A DNA stretch of 64,000 nt, taken from Watersipora subatra. Its lineage: Eukaryota; Bryozoa; Gymnolaemata; Cheilostomatida; Watersiporidae. The position numbers were made by a program, and so were the translations under genes. The notes under the pieces were generated by a model. It was not told the DNA's origin, ran no database searches, and saw only the letters and a program-made list of their open reading frames with translations. Below, piece after piece: positions 13,801-24,294 of this stretch (position 1 is the stretch's first letter; each line of letters starts with the position of its first letter). The stretch covers positions 68,654,672-68,718,671 of the forward strand of contig NC_088708.1 of NCBI RefSeq assembly GCF_963576615.1, written 5' to 3'.

Positions 13801-16800
13801 ACTGCAGCTTTATGTCGTCAACCAACATAGTTTTATTACACTGTTCACGGCAACTGATGATCGACAAACACAATTAATGGTCTCTACTGGTTTCTCCACA
13901 CCGCAAATGCATTTTTTGCATGCTTTGCATGACCTATTTATCACATTTAATGGCCTTTTATTATATTTTACAGACTGACTCAGTGAGGTATTTCTTCAAC
14001 AATATTCGGAGAATAAAGCAAAAGGTAGGAACTTCCTTGTTTCAATTCGTTGACGTATGCTTATTTATGGAAATTATTAGTATTAATCAATACCTACTTG
14101 GCTTTATAATCCGTGAATAGTTATTAAGTTACATTTATGCTGTTCGAATACACGAATACACTGTGTGGTTAGTTGGCTCATGAATGATTATCATAGTGTG
14201 GCTTTACTATGCCTTGTCATAACGAGTGTACTTCATTTTATGACTCTTCAAAGGTTTGCTAGACTTGCTTCATGTGTGACTCACTATCAATTCGCCAAAT
14301 ATCCAAACAGTTAAGTGAAAATATGATTTGACAAAGGTAATTTTGCTTATCATAGGAGTAGGTGTGCAACTATTGTCTGGCATTCATTTGTATAACGAAA
14401 ATATGCAATCTGTTGATTGTTTAAAACATTTTGGCAGAAAAGCGGTAATTTTGTCGTTTTACACAATGATCCATACTTTTTACTCTGGTTGCCTGCCAAG
14501 TATTACCTTATGTTTAAACGTTTTGAGTGATAAACAATAGTTCCGTTGGGAATGTGCCATTTGATCATGAGGCTTTCCTTAACTCTGAAGCTATTTATAG
14601 TGTTTTGTCATCTTATCTTTGACAGTCATCAAGTTTCACTGCTGACTTGCACAAGATTTCATACTAGTAGTTAGTAGGAAAACGACACACTGGTTGGCAA
14701 TCCTTGTGAAATCCACTCCGTAACATTACTCGATAGCATATTTGTAGATGACAACTGGTTTAGTGCTTAGCTGTGGTTTCTATGTAATTATTTATTCTAA
14801 GCACTTCCTGGGTTGAATGACTAAGCTGAATGTACCGTGCGCTGAGAATCTTCAAATTCTAAGGATGCTGTAGTTTGTTACCAGTGTTGTTACTACAAGT
14901 GCAACATGTATCATCAGCGCCTTAACTAAGGTCACACACTCGTGTTATTCGGCATCACAGGTTGCTAGCCTTATCAACTATGTGAGCAAAAGTCTGGTAG
15001 TTTTTTTTGCGATTGAATTTATGTACTTCATCGTGTAATAGTTGCATATAGAAATTTCTCTGTCCACATCGATCTCTCAAACGTCGTCATAAAGTTAAGT
15101 AAATTTTGATAATTTGACTGCCAAGCCTGCGGTGAGTTAGCATTTGGGTGACAGTCCTTTTGTGCTGTGTTGTCATCTTGACATTCTGGAAATTCCAGTC
15201 TAGTTACAGCCCAAGCGAATGCAATTGCAGCTTTGAAGTGTTATAAATCCTGTTAAACTGATGATGTCTTTGATAATTTTTCAAACAAAGTTAATACCGT
15301 AAACCCTCTACAGTCATACTTCGACTTACAAGCTTAATGCGTTCCGAGACTGAGCTCGTATGTTAATTTGCTCGCATGTTGGTGCAATTTATTTATATAT
15401 AGAACAATTAAATATATATTGATTGGTTTCCATACTCTAAAAAATGCAAATAAAACACTCAAAACAAGATATTGTAACAGAAAGAACATGTTGGTTATTG
15501 TCCTAACTTACCACATGCTTTCAAAAAGCAACAAATAAAAAATAATGCAAGGAAATATGATTAATTAAAATGTAAAATTAAATACATACAATAGAAGCTA
15601 ACGCTAGCATTTGCCAGGGAGGGAGATATAAGTTATCCTTCATTACGACAGTTGACTTTGATAAATCTGGATTTTATCAATGTCTTAGAAGACAAACTTA
15701 GAAGCAAACCTAAAAGCAAACTTTCATTTTCAACTTAACGTAATTAAAATTTCTTTGGCGTTCATAGTTTGAAGTTTCTTGCTGGTTAGCTAATTCTTCC
15801 TTTGTTTCGCTTTCACGACCAGCCGGCCGTTTTAAGATAAACCTATCTAAGGACGTTTGCCTTTGTCGCCCTTTCAACATGTTGCAATTAGGACGAACAC
15901 AGGTGTCGTCACAAATGGTTAATGCACGACCACTAGCCAGCTTGTCCGAATGTCTATTAAACAGTTTGGAAAGATAGCGCCGGTCTTTTCACATAGCATT
16001 GTTTCAGTTACGCTGTCACCGGCCAATTGTTTGTCCAATGCCACCAGCGATCGTGAAGATCGCTGCACCGCTTAGAAACTATGGTTAGTCCTTTTGCGAA
16101 CTAAATGCCCTGAATATAATCCTTCTGTTTGATAATTATGAATGTATTTCTGTCATATTGCTGAGCTAGCTTAATCACGCATACACATTTCGCATATTTT
16201 TCAATAATTTTCCGTTTAATATCAACTGTTATCATTCGCTTTTTCTTTGCACTATCTTTCATTTTACTGGCAAACTTTCGGTCAACGCACAGTACTTTTA
16301 ATTCACATAATTCTGCACTGAAAATCGCGCACGAAAACATGGTACAAAAGTATAACCTGAGCAGTTGAAAAATACAGAGTGATGCTGTTCTCATAAAACA
16401 CCTCCAGCATACTTGGCAACTGACTCACGTGCTCGTATCTCAAACATGGCTTGTATGTTAGTGCTAACACGTGCTTGAAAGCTGGCTCATATCTCAAGTT
16501 TCTCGTACGTTGGAGCACTCGTAAGTTGAAGTATTACTGTATTTGAACGCCATGGTGCTGTTTTTCAACCCTTCCCCTAGATTGGCATTTTATTAGAGTT
16601 GATAGTTTAAATAGAGGGTGGCGTGGTATTCTTTGACTAGTTCGATGGAAATTTGGGAAAATAAATTTAACCCTTTTACGGGCGAAGCAATGCTAATGTC
16701 GCCTATATTTTGCACTTTTCTTCAAGCGGAGTGACATTTATGCCGCCGTCTTCAGCATTTTTGCTAAATCGTTTTTCACATGTGTCGAAGTATCAGACCA

Positions 16801-19800
16801 AGTTAATCAAGGATTACTTTGAGTAATGAATATTAGCCCGATACAGTCATTAATTATTTCGATAGTGTCGCTTTCAAAGTTTTAAAGAAAAAACCCATAA
16901 AGCTTTGGAGTTACAAAGCGTCAGATTGTGAACCTTATGATGGACGAGTCTGACGACAATAAATCAGATTTAGACCTTGGTGATTTCTTCTCAGGTACAC
17001 TGTCACTAAAATCATGGCAACCACTACAGCTACAACAAAAGAATTAATTGTTATTGATGTAACCGAGTCATTATTAGTACTATTTTGTGAACACTTCTAC
17101 TGATCACTTTCTATTATGGGTTTGTAAACATCAAAGAATGTCAGAGTGGTGGTCAAATAGAGGTGATGTTCAATTAAAGGGTGATGCTGTATTTTTCTGC
17201 CCTTCTCCTATACAGTGCGCTGCCAGGTTACGATGCCCCTGTTATACAACTTTTTTCGTTTTACGATGTGGTGCTCGACGTTTTTTTGTCCTCGCCGCAC
17301 AACATTTTTTTCGCTATACGATACCAACAAAATTTCTTTGGAAATTAATATTTGGCAGTCGGTGTGCTGAATACGTCAAAATAATGAAGATGCCAATTTG
17401 CTTTTCGCCGAAATTCTTCTCACAAGATTTAAAAGAGATACACTGCTTGTTCTCACTCAGTTCCGCGCGATTCATAAGTTATAGTGAAAACCAAACCGGA
17501 AACGAATCAGTGATAAAACTTTAGCCAATGACAGAGTTGAAGTTTGGTTAAATACATACTAAAACTAAGCTCTATGTATGCTTACTAAGCTAAATTCAGT
17601 AAAGTTAAATTCAACATTTATGTTATACGCCTGTCTCAAAAGTAAGAACTCCCACGGTATGTACTGCACGTAGTACAGTGTAATGTTACATTTCTTTTGC
17701 AAACCATAATCACTAAATACACGAAATACTTTAACTGAAGTTACTGTAGGTAACTATAGTTATTAGGGTTAGCGTACTATTTTGTTACTAATTTTTAATA
17801 TGTACATCAAATTTTGATGATTTTTACCAGAGTGTTTGCATTAGATAATCACATAGCACATTTTTGTCTTGTGATGCCAACATTGGAAGGAATTACAACT
17901 ATATGGCGAGGGTCCATTGTAGTGGAGTGCTATTAGATATGGCGTTCAAATAAAGGAAACGTTCAAATAAAGGAAACGTTCAAATAAAGGAAACGTTCAA
18001 ATAAAGGAAACGTTCAAATAAAGGTTTTTGGGTATATTAGCTCTTATTTGTGATGTGGAATGTTTGGTTACCACACGTGGTTAAGTCACTTTTCTGGGTC
18101 GATGCTACATTCTTACTGGTTCTTGGATTTTTGTTTATTATTTTGTTTTGTTCATTGAAAATTACTTGCAGAAAGTTGTTAGAAAACTGAAATAATTCTC
18201 ATCTCTTCTGATAATCACGTTAGGTATGTGTCCAAGATTTTTGTAATGTTTGTATTGTAGGCTACATTAATTGAGTACTTTGCCCGAAGCAAATGTATTT
18301 GATATATGCTAGAAATGTTAATGTCGGATTCATTCGAGAGTCTTCGATAATTACTGTGCTGGTCACATCTCGTTGAAAGCGGCATATAGAGGATAACTCC
18401 AAGTTTATGAATACATGTAGGACTAAACAAATGCTTATAACGTACCCCATTCAGCAGTAGATATTTTTCGATATTTTGTCATGCGAACCTTTTGGTTGAA
18501 TCTGTAGGTTATATATTTGACAGCGTCTTAAGTCGTGACCTTATAGCTTCTTGAAACGAACTTTTGTTAGGCTTTGAGAACTGACTACTCGCCTTATATT
18601 AGACATGTTGGGTGACTACTCGCCTTATATTAGACATGTTGGGTGAATACAGCCTTATATTAGACATGTTGGGTGACTACTCGCCTTATATTAGACATGT
18701 TGGGGGAATACAGCCTTATATTAGACATGTTGGGTGAATACAGCCTTATATTAGACATGTTGGGTGAATACAGCCTTATATTAGACATGTTGGGTGAATA
18801 CAAAAAAACTTGCGAGTTTGTGAAAATCAATAGAGTAATTACTACCATTGACGTATCATTATTGTGGCATTTAGAAGATAATTCCAAGATTTGTTGATAG
18901 AAGCAGAAGTATACTGTAGAAGCAGTTGATGGAAGCGTTTATAATAGTAGTGTTCATAGTGATTGCTCTACTAGCAAGAATCACCAATATTCACTCTGTA
19001 CAAATATGTTAGGTTTGAACATTACTGGGTAATATGAAAACTGGCTTAATGACTTGCGTACCTGTTTAAGCCAAACACAAATTTCCTAGATTTGATGGTA
19101 CCTGCATGCTAAAAAATTATGAAAAATTGGCATATTTTTGTGTGACCTAATACATTAGGCTATTAATTATTTTTAGACTGTTATAAAGGAATTTTAGAAA
19201 GATTAAATGCATTACAGATCTAAAAAAAACATTAGTTTTGAACTTGGTCGACTTGTTTGATGTGGTCAGGACATCTACAAGCTGCACAGCTTGCAATGAG
19301 TGTGTGGAAGTTACAACAGCTGATCAAAAACTGGCTGAATATTTGGTGGACATGTGAATTGCCTTTGCATAATTTTGGTTGATTACTACATTGAGATAAC
19401 CAATTGAGGTAGCCTCCAGCATTTAGCGTGTGGCTTTAGTTTACGACGACTTTATATATTTTTGGCAGTATCATTTTTTCCTGGAAATTTAAGTAGAAAA
19501 TATTGCAGTTCATTATATTTCTGTTATTATAAGTAGCAATAAGTATAAGTAACTAATCCAATTTTGAACACTTGTTAAATACTTCAGCTACCCCTGGTCT
19601 TCTACAATGTTTTTAATACAATCACAATATTTAGCAGACCGCTGTCAATGCACTAACCTTTACAGGAAGTTGTAATGCACTAACGTTTACAGGAAGTTGT
19701 TTCAGTCTAACCATTGATTAGTTATCTAAGCAATGCGACTAAAAGTAGTTGTTGCTATATTTCTGTATTGAGGCAGCTTTTATGTTCAACTCTTTCGCTA

Positions 19801-21835
19801 CTGTAAGCCGATGTATCGACTTTCGCGTTAATAGAAGCATAGACTGTAAGCCGATGTATCGGCTTATCAATAGGGTTCCATTTTTCTTTTTATTACGAAG
19901 CCTACACATTAGCTAGACCAATCAAATTTTGGCTCCAACGAAACAACCATGTTGCCAATCACATGCACCCAATCGAAAATCTTTTTGCTAAGCAATTCCA
20001 TTTCTTATCATTTTTCAAAACGGAAAAACCAAATCGTTATCGTCATGACAATAATAAACTCACCGCCGTTCTTTTAATGCAAAGGAAGCGCCAGAGATTT
20101 TGCAAGAGTGGGATTCACTAAAATATTTTGTATTAATCTTGTAGAGAATTTTGTTCTGAATGAGTTGCATTTTACAGTAAAACGATATTTGCATTGATTC
20201 TTGAGATATTACGTAAATGCTAAGCGTTATATCAATTTTTAAAAAATTCGGTCCGAATAATCATTTGGTCAGAATTTATTGCGGTAGTGAAAGAGTTAAG
20301 CAATCACACAATAAGTATAAAAAACAGAGGTATACCAAATTTGAATATTTCTGATTTATCAAGATATTTTTGTTAACTTTTAAACAGTTTTGACTGCGAC
20401 AACTTCCAAAAACTATGAATAATTTATAACTGGACAATATGAACATTTTTAAGCAGATATTTATGCAAAAGTTTATGATTGGATAAATTCATAGCAGTAG
20501 GCCTAACTATCATTTAAAAGTCTGGTTTCTTGAACGGTCGGAAGACCTTGGCGATAATTATGAGCTGCAAAACATGTGTTGCAGCGTGAGACTCTGGCGG
20601 CTTGTGTTAGCATATACTGCATTGCTGGTGATTGTGGCTTATACAGGAATCGGTTTTAGAGGGGTTCATTGTGCCATTACAGCAACAACGTATTGTCAGA
20701 CAACCACTGTTATTTTAACCAGCACTTATAACCAAGAACAATCATGGAAAAATCAATGCTAGAAAAGCATATCGTCTGTATTCTAATAGGTTAAACTGAT
20801 TGCTTGTATCGCTAATTGGTTGGCTCGGAATTCAGCTAAAATATGCTGGCAGATTATTGGCTAATGTGCATGTAGATGTCATAATAAAATCCCTTGAGAG
20901 TAAAAATAACAGAGGGTTAGCAGGAGTCTGACCAGTTGCTTCGTTCAATTATACTGGTTTGTGTAGACATTCGATGATAAAAAAACATTCTTAATTACTA
21001 TTGTTTAATATTGCTCAAGGGTGGCAAAACAAACTAAACATGGCCTTATAATCACTGCACAGCCTTTTATGGCAGATTGGCAAATTTAGACAAAGCTTTG
21101 AATTAATGCTAGAGTTGCATGAGACAGAATTTTCAAATTTTTCTATAGATAGAAATGTCTAGGGAGAAAGAAAGGCTACATAATTATGCTCCATGATTGT
21201 TTACTGACTGTGGGATCTTTGTGTCAGCCCTGGTTTCACTGCCGTTATATTCATTACAGGGATACATGCCAACGAAACAAGACATTCTACACGCTAGGAA
21301 GGCTACCAAGGGAATAGTGGAGTATGACACTATGATACAGAAAATACCATTTAAATTTGTGGATGTGGGCGGACAGCGGTCCCAGCGGACTAAGTGGTTC
21401 CAGTGCTTTGACAGCGTGACAGCAATATTATTTCTCGTGTCTTCGAGTGAGTATGACCAGGTACTCATGGAGGACCGACAAACGAATAGACTCGTCGAAT
21501 CTGTGCGGATTTTCGAGACCATTGTCCAAAACAAAAACTTTCTCAATGTTGCCATTATTCTGTTTCTTAACAAAACTGACTTGTTGGAGGAAAAAGTAGA
21601 GAAGGTCTCCATTGCGGATTATTTTCACGAATTTGAAGGCGATCCCAATGACTTGTTCACTGTACAAAAGTTTATACTCGGAATGTTTGATGATAAATGT
21701 CACCAAAGCGAACGAACGAAGCCTCTTTTTCATCACTTCACTACTGCTATTGATACAGAGAACATCCGATTTGTGTTCCAGGCGGCAAAAGACACTATCC
21801 TACAGGACAATTTGCGGAGTATAATGATGCAATAA
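4375..21835 (+). CDS. GNA12/13-like: G-protein alpha subunit, G12/13 class (3 exons, 360 aa)
   Basis: This is a heterotrimeric G-protein alpha subunit at the inner plasma membrane. It binds and hydrolyses GTP and, in this class, couples receptors to RhoGEF/RhoA signalling. The coding exons are 4375-4830, 13974-14024 and 21260-21835, all joined in phase 0. The assembled protein shows the P-loop GSGESGKST at residues 44-52, switch [10 protein letters not shown] with catalytic Arg182 and Mg-binding Thr185, and switch II DVGGQR with Gln208. It also has NKTD at 273-276 and TTAIDT at 330-335. The C-terminus [11 protein letters not shown] is typical of G12/13 rather than Gs, Gi or Gq. Cys7 and Cys8 are likely palmitoylation sites, and there is no Gly2 for myristoylation. 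At 360 residues it is close to human GNA12 and GNA13 (about 380). Whether it is orthologous to GNA12 or GNA13 cannot be said; many invertebrates have a single gene. The introns are 9.1 kb and 7.2 kb. Confidence 0.95.
8665..9859. mobile_element. hAT-like non-autonomous transposon with 8-bp target duplication
   Basis: The element (8673-9851, 1179 bp) begins CAGGGTTGG and ends CCAACCCTG. It is flanked on both sides by the identical 8-mer ACTAAAGC (8665-8672 and 9852-9859). An 8-bp duplication plus short terminal inverted repeats is the signature of the hAT superfamily. The subterminal part at about 8690-8830 is a run of GGTTTTTATGGTTTAAACC units, and related bases occur near the other end. The minus-strand frame at 9090-9323 is short and not recognisably a transposase. 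Confidence 0.88.
10170..10705 (+). repeat. Dispersed repeat family D, copy 1
   Basis: The internal sequence around 10420-10570 (AATGTAACATTACAATGTAC..., then the CTTACTAAACATACATAAAG region) reappears as its reverse complement around 17560-17700. The ends ACCCTCGCCCTAT (about 10176) and AACCGTATAACAGGGTAACC (about 10675) reappear, inverted, near 17905 and 17215. It is a mobile-element copy with no coding capacity that I can see. Boundaries are approximate. Confidence 0.6.
11440..12791. mobile_element. TA-flanked Tc1/mariner-type element (host of a nested insertion)
   Basis: The left end CAGTCAAACTCCGATAACTC and the right end (reverse complement CAGTGAAACTCGGATAACTC) match at 18 of 20 positions. 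Both sides abut TA (11438-11439 and 12792-12793), as for Tc1/mariner/pogo-like transposons. A 600-bp TTAA-flanked element sits inside at 11559-12158. The open frame at 12102-12416 starts in that insertion and runs into this element; I do not recognise it. Confidence 0.75.
11559..12158. mobile_element. TTAA-flanked inverted-repeat element, copy B (600 bp, nested)
   Basis: Same family as 1440-2317: ends AGGTTGACTTGC...CAACCT between TTAA at 11555-11558 and 12159-12162. It is shorter than copies A and C, so it has an internal deletion. Removing it plus one TTAA rejoins the surrounding TA-flanked transposon, so it inserted later than its host. Confidence 0.8.
13008..13691. mobile_element. PIF/Harbinger-like element with TTA target duplication
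   Basis: The element (13011-13688, 678 bp) starts CACTATGTTTCCATG and ends CATGGAAACATAGTG, an exact 15-bp inverted repeat. TTA lies on both sides (13008-13010 and 13689-13691). A 3-bp TWA duplication is characteristic of PIF/Harbinger. Subterminal CTGCGCAGT motifs recur at both ends. A short plus frame from ATG 13274 could be a transposase remnant, but I cannot assign it. Confidence 0.75.
13974..14024 (+). CDS. GNA12/13-like: G-alpha 12/13 exon 2, 51-nt small exon (residues 153-169)
   Basis: Between TTTTACAG and GTAGGA the frame reads [17 protein letters not shown]. This aligns with the human GNA13 segment between EFQL and the YIP residues (pattern xSVKYFLDNLxxL) with no length difference. 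Both junctions are phase 0, so exons 1, 2 and 3 join in frame. It completes the end of the helical domain before switch I. Confidence 0.93.
15311..16539 (-). mobile_element. Tigger/pogo-like transposon, nested, with transposase remnant
   Basis: The ends are CAGTCATACTTCGACTTAC and (reverse complement) CAGTAATACTTCAACTTAC. They abut TA on both sides (15309-15310 and 16540-16541). On the minus strand at about 16257-16101 the frame reads [20 protein letters not shown]...[11 protein letters not shown]. This resembles the CENP-B/psq helix-turn-helix at the N-terminus of Tigger/pogo transposases. The rest of the transposase is not open, so the copy is dead. Confidence 0.75.
17215..17920 (-). repeat. 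Dispersed repeat family D, copy 2 (inverted)
   Basis: Reverse-complement relative of 10170-10705. Shared blocks include GTACATTGTAATGTTACATT-type sequence and the outer ACCCTCGCCATAT end. It lies inside family E copy 1. The open frame at 17087-17524 crosses its border and has no recognisable homology. Confidence 0.55.
17945..18028 (+). repeat. 17-bp minisatellite inside a transposon terminus
   Basis: The unit GTTCAAATAAAGGAAAC is repeated about five times. It appears to be an expansion of the GGCGTTCAAATAAAGG subterminal sequence of the enclosing family E element. Confidence 0.85.
18583..18802 (+). repeat. 30/31-bp minisatellite, 7 copies
   Basis: Seven copies of CTTATATTAGACATGTTGGG joined by GTGACTACTCGC (31-bp unit) or GTGAATACAGC (30-bp unit). 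The first units are the 31-bp type and the last the 30-bp type, with mixing between. Open frames across it on both strands are by-products of the repeat. Confidence 0.9.
19790..20295. mobile_element. piggyBac-like MITE (506 bp)
   Basis: The ends CTCTTTCGCTAC and GGTAGTGAAAGAG form an inverted repeat. The right side is flanked by TTAA (20296-20299) and the left by TCAA (19786-19789), read as a mutated TTAA. Two direct copies of CTGTAAGCCGATGTATCG lie just inside the left end. Confidence 0.65.
21260..21835 (+). CDS. GNA12/13-like: G-alpha 12/13 exon 3 (residues 170-360)
   Basis: The exon begins after TTCATTACAG with [19 protein letters not shown]. It carries switch I, switch II ([13 protein letters not shown]), NKTD, the TTAIDT guanine-binding loop and the C-terminal receptor-contact helix ending in IMMQ, then TAA at 21833-21835. 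The frame upstream of 21260 is intronic. Human genes of this class have extra introns here, so the single large exon is simplified. Confidence 0.95.
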   Translation, partial: GYMPTKQDILHARKATKGIVEYDTMIQKIPFKFVDVGGQRSQRTKWFQCFDSVTAILFLVSSSEYDQVLMEDRQTNRLVESVRIFETIVQNKNFLNVAIILFLNKTDLLEEKVEKVSIADYFHEFEGDPNDLFTVQKFILGMFDDKCHQSERTKPLFHHFTTAIDTENIRFVFQAAKDTILQDNLRSIMMQ

Positions 21836-24250
21836 CCAGTTTAGTTGTTGGTCTTATTTTCATTCAAGGGCTTGACATAACTTGACATGGTGCGTTGTAG
21901 CACTTGTTAGTCACTGCAACTGTAGCCTTGACCAAGCGCTAGCAATCGCTCCTAATATTGCAATTGGCTGCCGAGACTTATGAGGCTATGTGATTAGCCA
22001 CTGCAACTAAGATTTGTATGTTAGCTTCTAGTCCTACTTTCCCTCTTACTTAGTTACCATAGTTGATAGTTTCTAGTCTTCAGTCGGCAAGTGAAACACA
22101 AACTGTTGCTATGATTTGAGAGCTATATTTTTATGAAGTGAGTCGATGAGTGAAACCTCCGAATGCTTGCTTAAGCATTGCAAAGTTGCTTTAGCGCACC
22201 AGTGTGTGTACAGTTTCTACTTTTGTCTAGTATCGAATTTACTGTTGACAGCCTTTATCTATGCATAAAATGTTTTGTTTATATAATTGTGTTTACTTGA
22301 TTGATGAAGTAAGAAGCTTGTTTTATATACAAATGACTGCAAACTAATTTTAGCTAATCCGCTCAATGCTAGTTGAATGGGCTGCCTCGAAATTCCAATA
22401 CTCTCAAACTAAAAACCCACGCAGATCTGTCATCTGCTACATCATACTGACCAATATGTAGTTTGATTATTACTACATGCATAATTCTTTACACTTTTAT
22501 TATTTTAAGGTCTTGCCAAAAATATTTTATAAAATATATGTATTACCGTGTGACAATTCTTTACAATCTCTAAATAATATACAACAATAACAAAGCTGTT
22601 ATGATAATTTATGTATTGACAGAAATGGTTTTGCTACCTCGGTGTTGATTATAGACATTCATGTGCCTCCTGTCATGGTATTTTATTGAGTGTTAACACC
22701 AGGTCTTTGACCTGACTTGCTATTATTTGACAGGCCATTCAAAATTCTCTCTTGGTTTCTTCGTGATAGACAAGTACATGTACATAGTGAGATAAGTGGG
22801 AGATTGGGTGACTGGTTTCTCCATGCTAACTAGGCTTAGGGTTACCCAGCAACTGTTGGTGAAACTACGTAATATGCCAACTGGGTCTTTGACTGCACGC
22901 AGTGCAGGATCATGAAATCCTGCAAACTCTTTCAGTTCACTGAAATAGTTTGAAGAGGACTGATATACATACTTGTATCTTTAAATGTCGAAGAGATCCT
23001 GCCAAAACATTAAAAGTGTAGGAGAATGTTTTTCCTATATAAACTGATGAATCACTCTTGCTTAGTTGTAGCGGCAAGCTATCTTAAACACGTATTAAGT
23101 ATGAGCCATTGTTTTGCACTCATACTATTAAAGTGCTTTTTCATGTATAATTATTATTTATTTATTAAGTTTAATATAAGTGGCCAATGAAAAATGAGCA
23201 ATTTTCAGATAAATTTATGGCGATTCTGCATAGATTTCTAAATAAATAAATGGGCACATATGTCTATTTGTGGTCTCGATTCAATTAACAGCTGCTCCAA
23301 TGATTGGCAGCCAGTTTGCCTTCAGGCAGTAAGAATGTAGGTGTTATAATATAACTGTTGTCACTATTCCAGCAAAAGGGCTGGCTGCACACTTGCGCCA
23401 TCTAGATATAGGTTTTTAGAATGGAAAGGAGTGTCAAAATTCAGGCTTACAGTTAAAGAACTTTCCTTTGATGTCGGTGACAACGGCTAGAGGGTGTTGT
23501 AGTGATCCAATTACGCCTGCGTGGGTGAGAAGCATTGTTCAAAGCTGCAGTTCAAGTTTGGTGGGTGGTGCAGGTAATTGGGACTGAACATTGATTGATG
23601 TGTAATTCATACCTTTGGTGCATTGGTAAAAAAGGTCATGACATGCTGTGGTATGAAGAGTACAAAAGCAATACATATTTATTGAAACTAACTGTTCAGG
23701 CACAACCACAAAGTATGAAAATAATTACAATTTTAAAATCACCTACAGAAGAATTAGTAAGGAAAATACGAATCACAATAATGCCAGATTCAATGGATAA
23801 CTGATGAAGTAACTATGAAAGCTGGCATGGTGCTCATAGCTTCAAAGCTTTCAATATGATGGTAAATGTTGTCTTACCACCTTGGATACATATATCGCAT
23901 ATGTATACATGCAGACGCAATGAATATAGAGCTTGCAGTAAAATATTGGGTCAAAAAGTGTTAAAATAAAATTTCAACAATATAGATTGTCAGAAAATTG
24001 GTTAAAACAAAGCTAACAGAAAAGTTGTAAATTACAAATAAAACTTGTCAAGTTTATTAAAACTGGGTAAGGCCTTGTAAAAGCTACAAAAAGGACCATT
24101 ATCATCATTCAAATAGTAACAAATAAAATATAACACTCATAGAGCGAAAGTACATAGGAAAAGACAATAATAAAATGATGAACAACATACAAATATAAAG
24201 CCAGCTTTTGCATAGGAAAATTCAAAAACAATTAGATATAAGCATAATGA
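21836..24250. other. Convergent intergenic region with both 3' ends
   Basis: Tail-to-tail spacer between the G-alpha gene (plus) and the phosphatase gene (minus). Possible plus-strand poly(A) signals are ATTAAA near 23125 and AATAAA near 23240. On the minus strand an AATAAA (plus TTTATT) near 24053 lies about 200 bp past the phosphatase stop. I see no coding region; the frame at 23595-23804 is unrecognised. Confidence 0.5.
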
Positions 24251-24294
24251 TCAACTGATTATCTCTTCATAGTCAGGGGCATGCTTCTCTCTCC
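24251..24294 (-). CDS. PTPN12-like: Phosphatase exon 15 (terminal, YEEI motif)
   Basis: After CTCTGCAG the frame reads (G)[13 protein letters not shown] then TGA at 24253-24251. It fits phase 1 from exon 14. YEEI is the classical Src-family SH2 ligand. There is no homology support, only splice sites, phase and a downstream AATAAA, so this is a candidate. Confidence 0.5.

Larger units (their letters stand above)
4831..13973 (+). other. G-alpha intron 1 (9.1 kb)
   Basis: A GT...AG intron. It contains a hAT-type element (8673-9851), a dispersed repeat (about 10170-10705), a TA-flanked transposon (11440-12791) with a TTAA element nested inside it, and a Harbinger-like element (13011-13688). Roughly 4831-8670 holds no feature I can name. 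Short open frames there (for example 7086-7319 and 8569-8754) look random. Confidence 0.75.
15297..18032. mobile_element. TA-flanked transposon family E, copy 1, carrying nested insertions
   Basis: The left end CCGTAAACCCTCTA (after TA at 15295-15296) resumes at 16542 as TTTGAACGCCATGGTGCTG. It then continues with a body that aligns with the reverse complement of the right part of family E copy 2 (38252-39662). For instance, AATAAATTTAACCC and GGCGAAGC are followed in both by AATGTCGCC. The right end is GGCGTTCAAATAAAGG...TTTTTGGG before TA at 18033-18034. Inside it lie a Tigger-like element (15311-16539) and an inverted copy of repeat D. A short plus frame, [18 protein letters not shown] (from about 16937), may be a transposase N-terminus. 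Confidence 0.65.
14025..21259 (+). other. G-alpha intron 2 (7.2 kb)
   Basis: A GT...AG intron. It contains a nested transposon cluster (15297-18032), a 30/31-bp minisatellite (18583-18802) and a piggyBac-like MITE (19790-20295). I see nothing definable in 14025-15290 or 20300-21259. Confidence 0.75.

Noticed and set aside
16667-16690. TTAA followed by CCCTTTTACGGGC, like a piggyBac end
   Set aside because: The same sequence context occurs inside family E copy 2 (reverse complement near 39500-39540), so it is internal to that element and no matching right end was found.
17087-17524. 145-aa plus frame
   Set aside because: It crosses the border of a dispersed repeat, has no recognisable domain and unremarkable composition.
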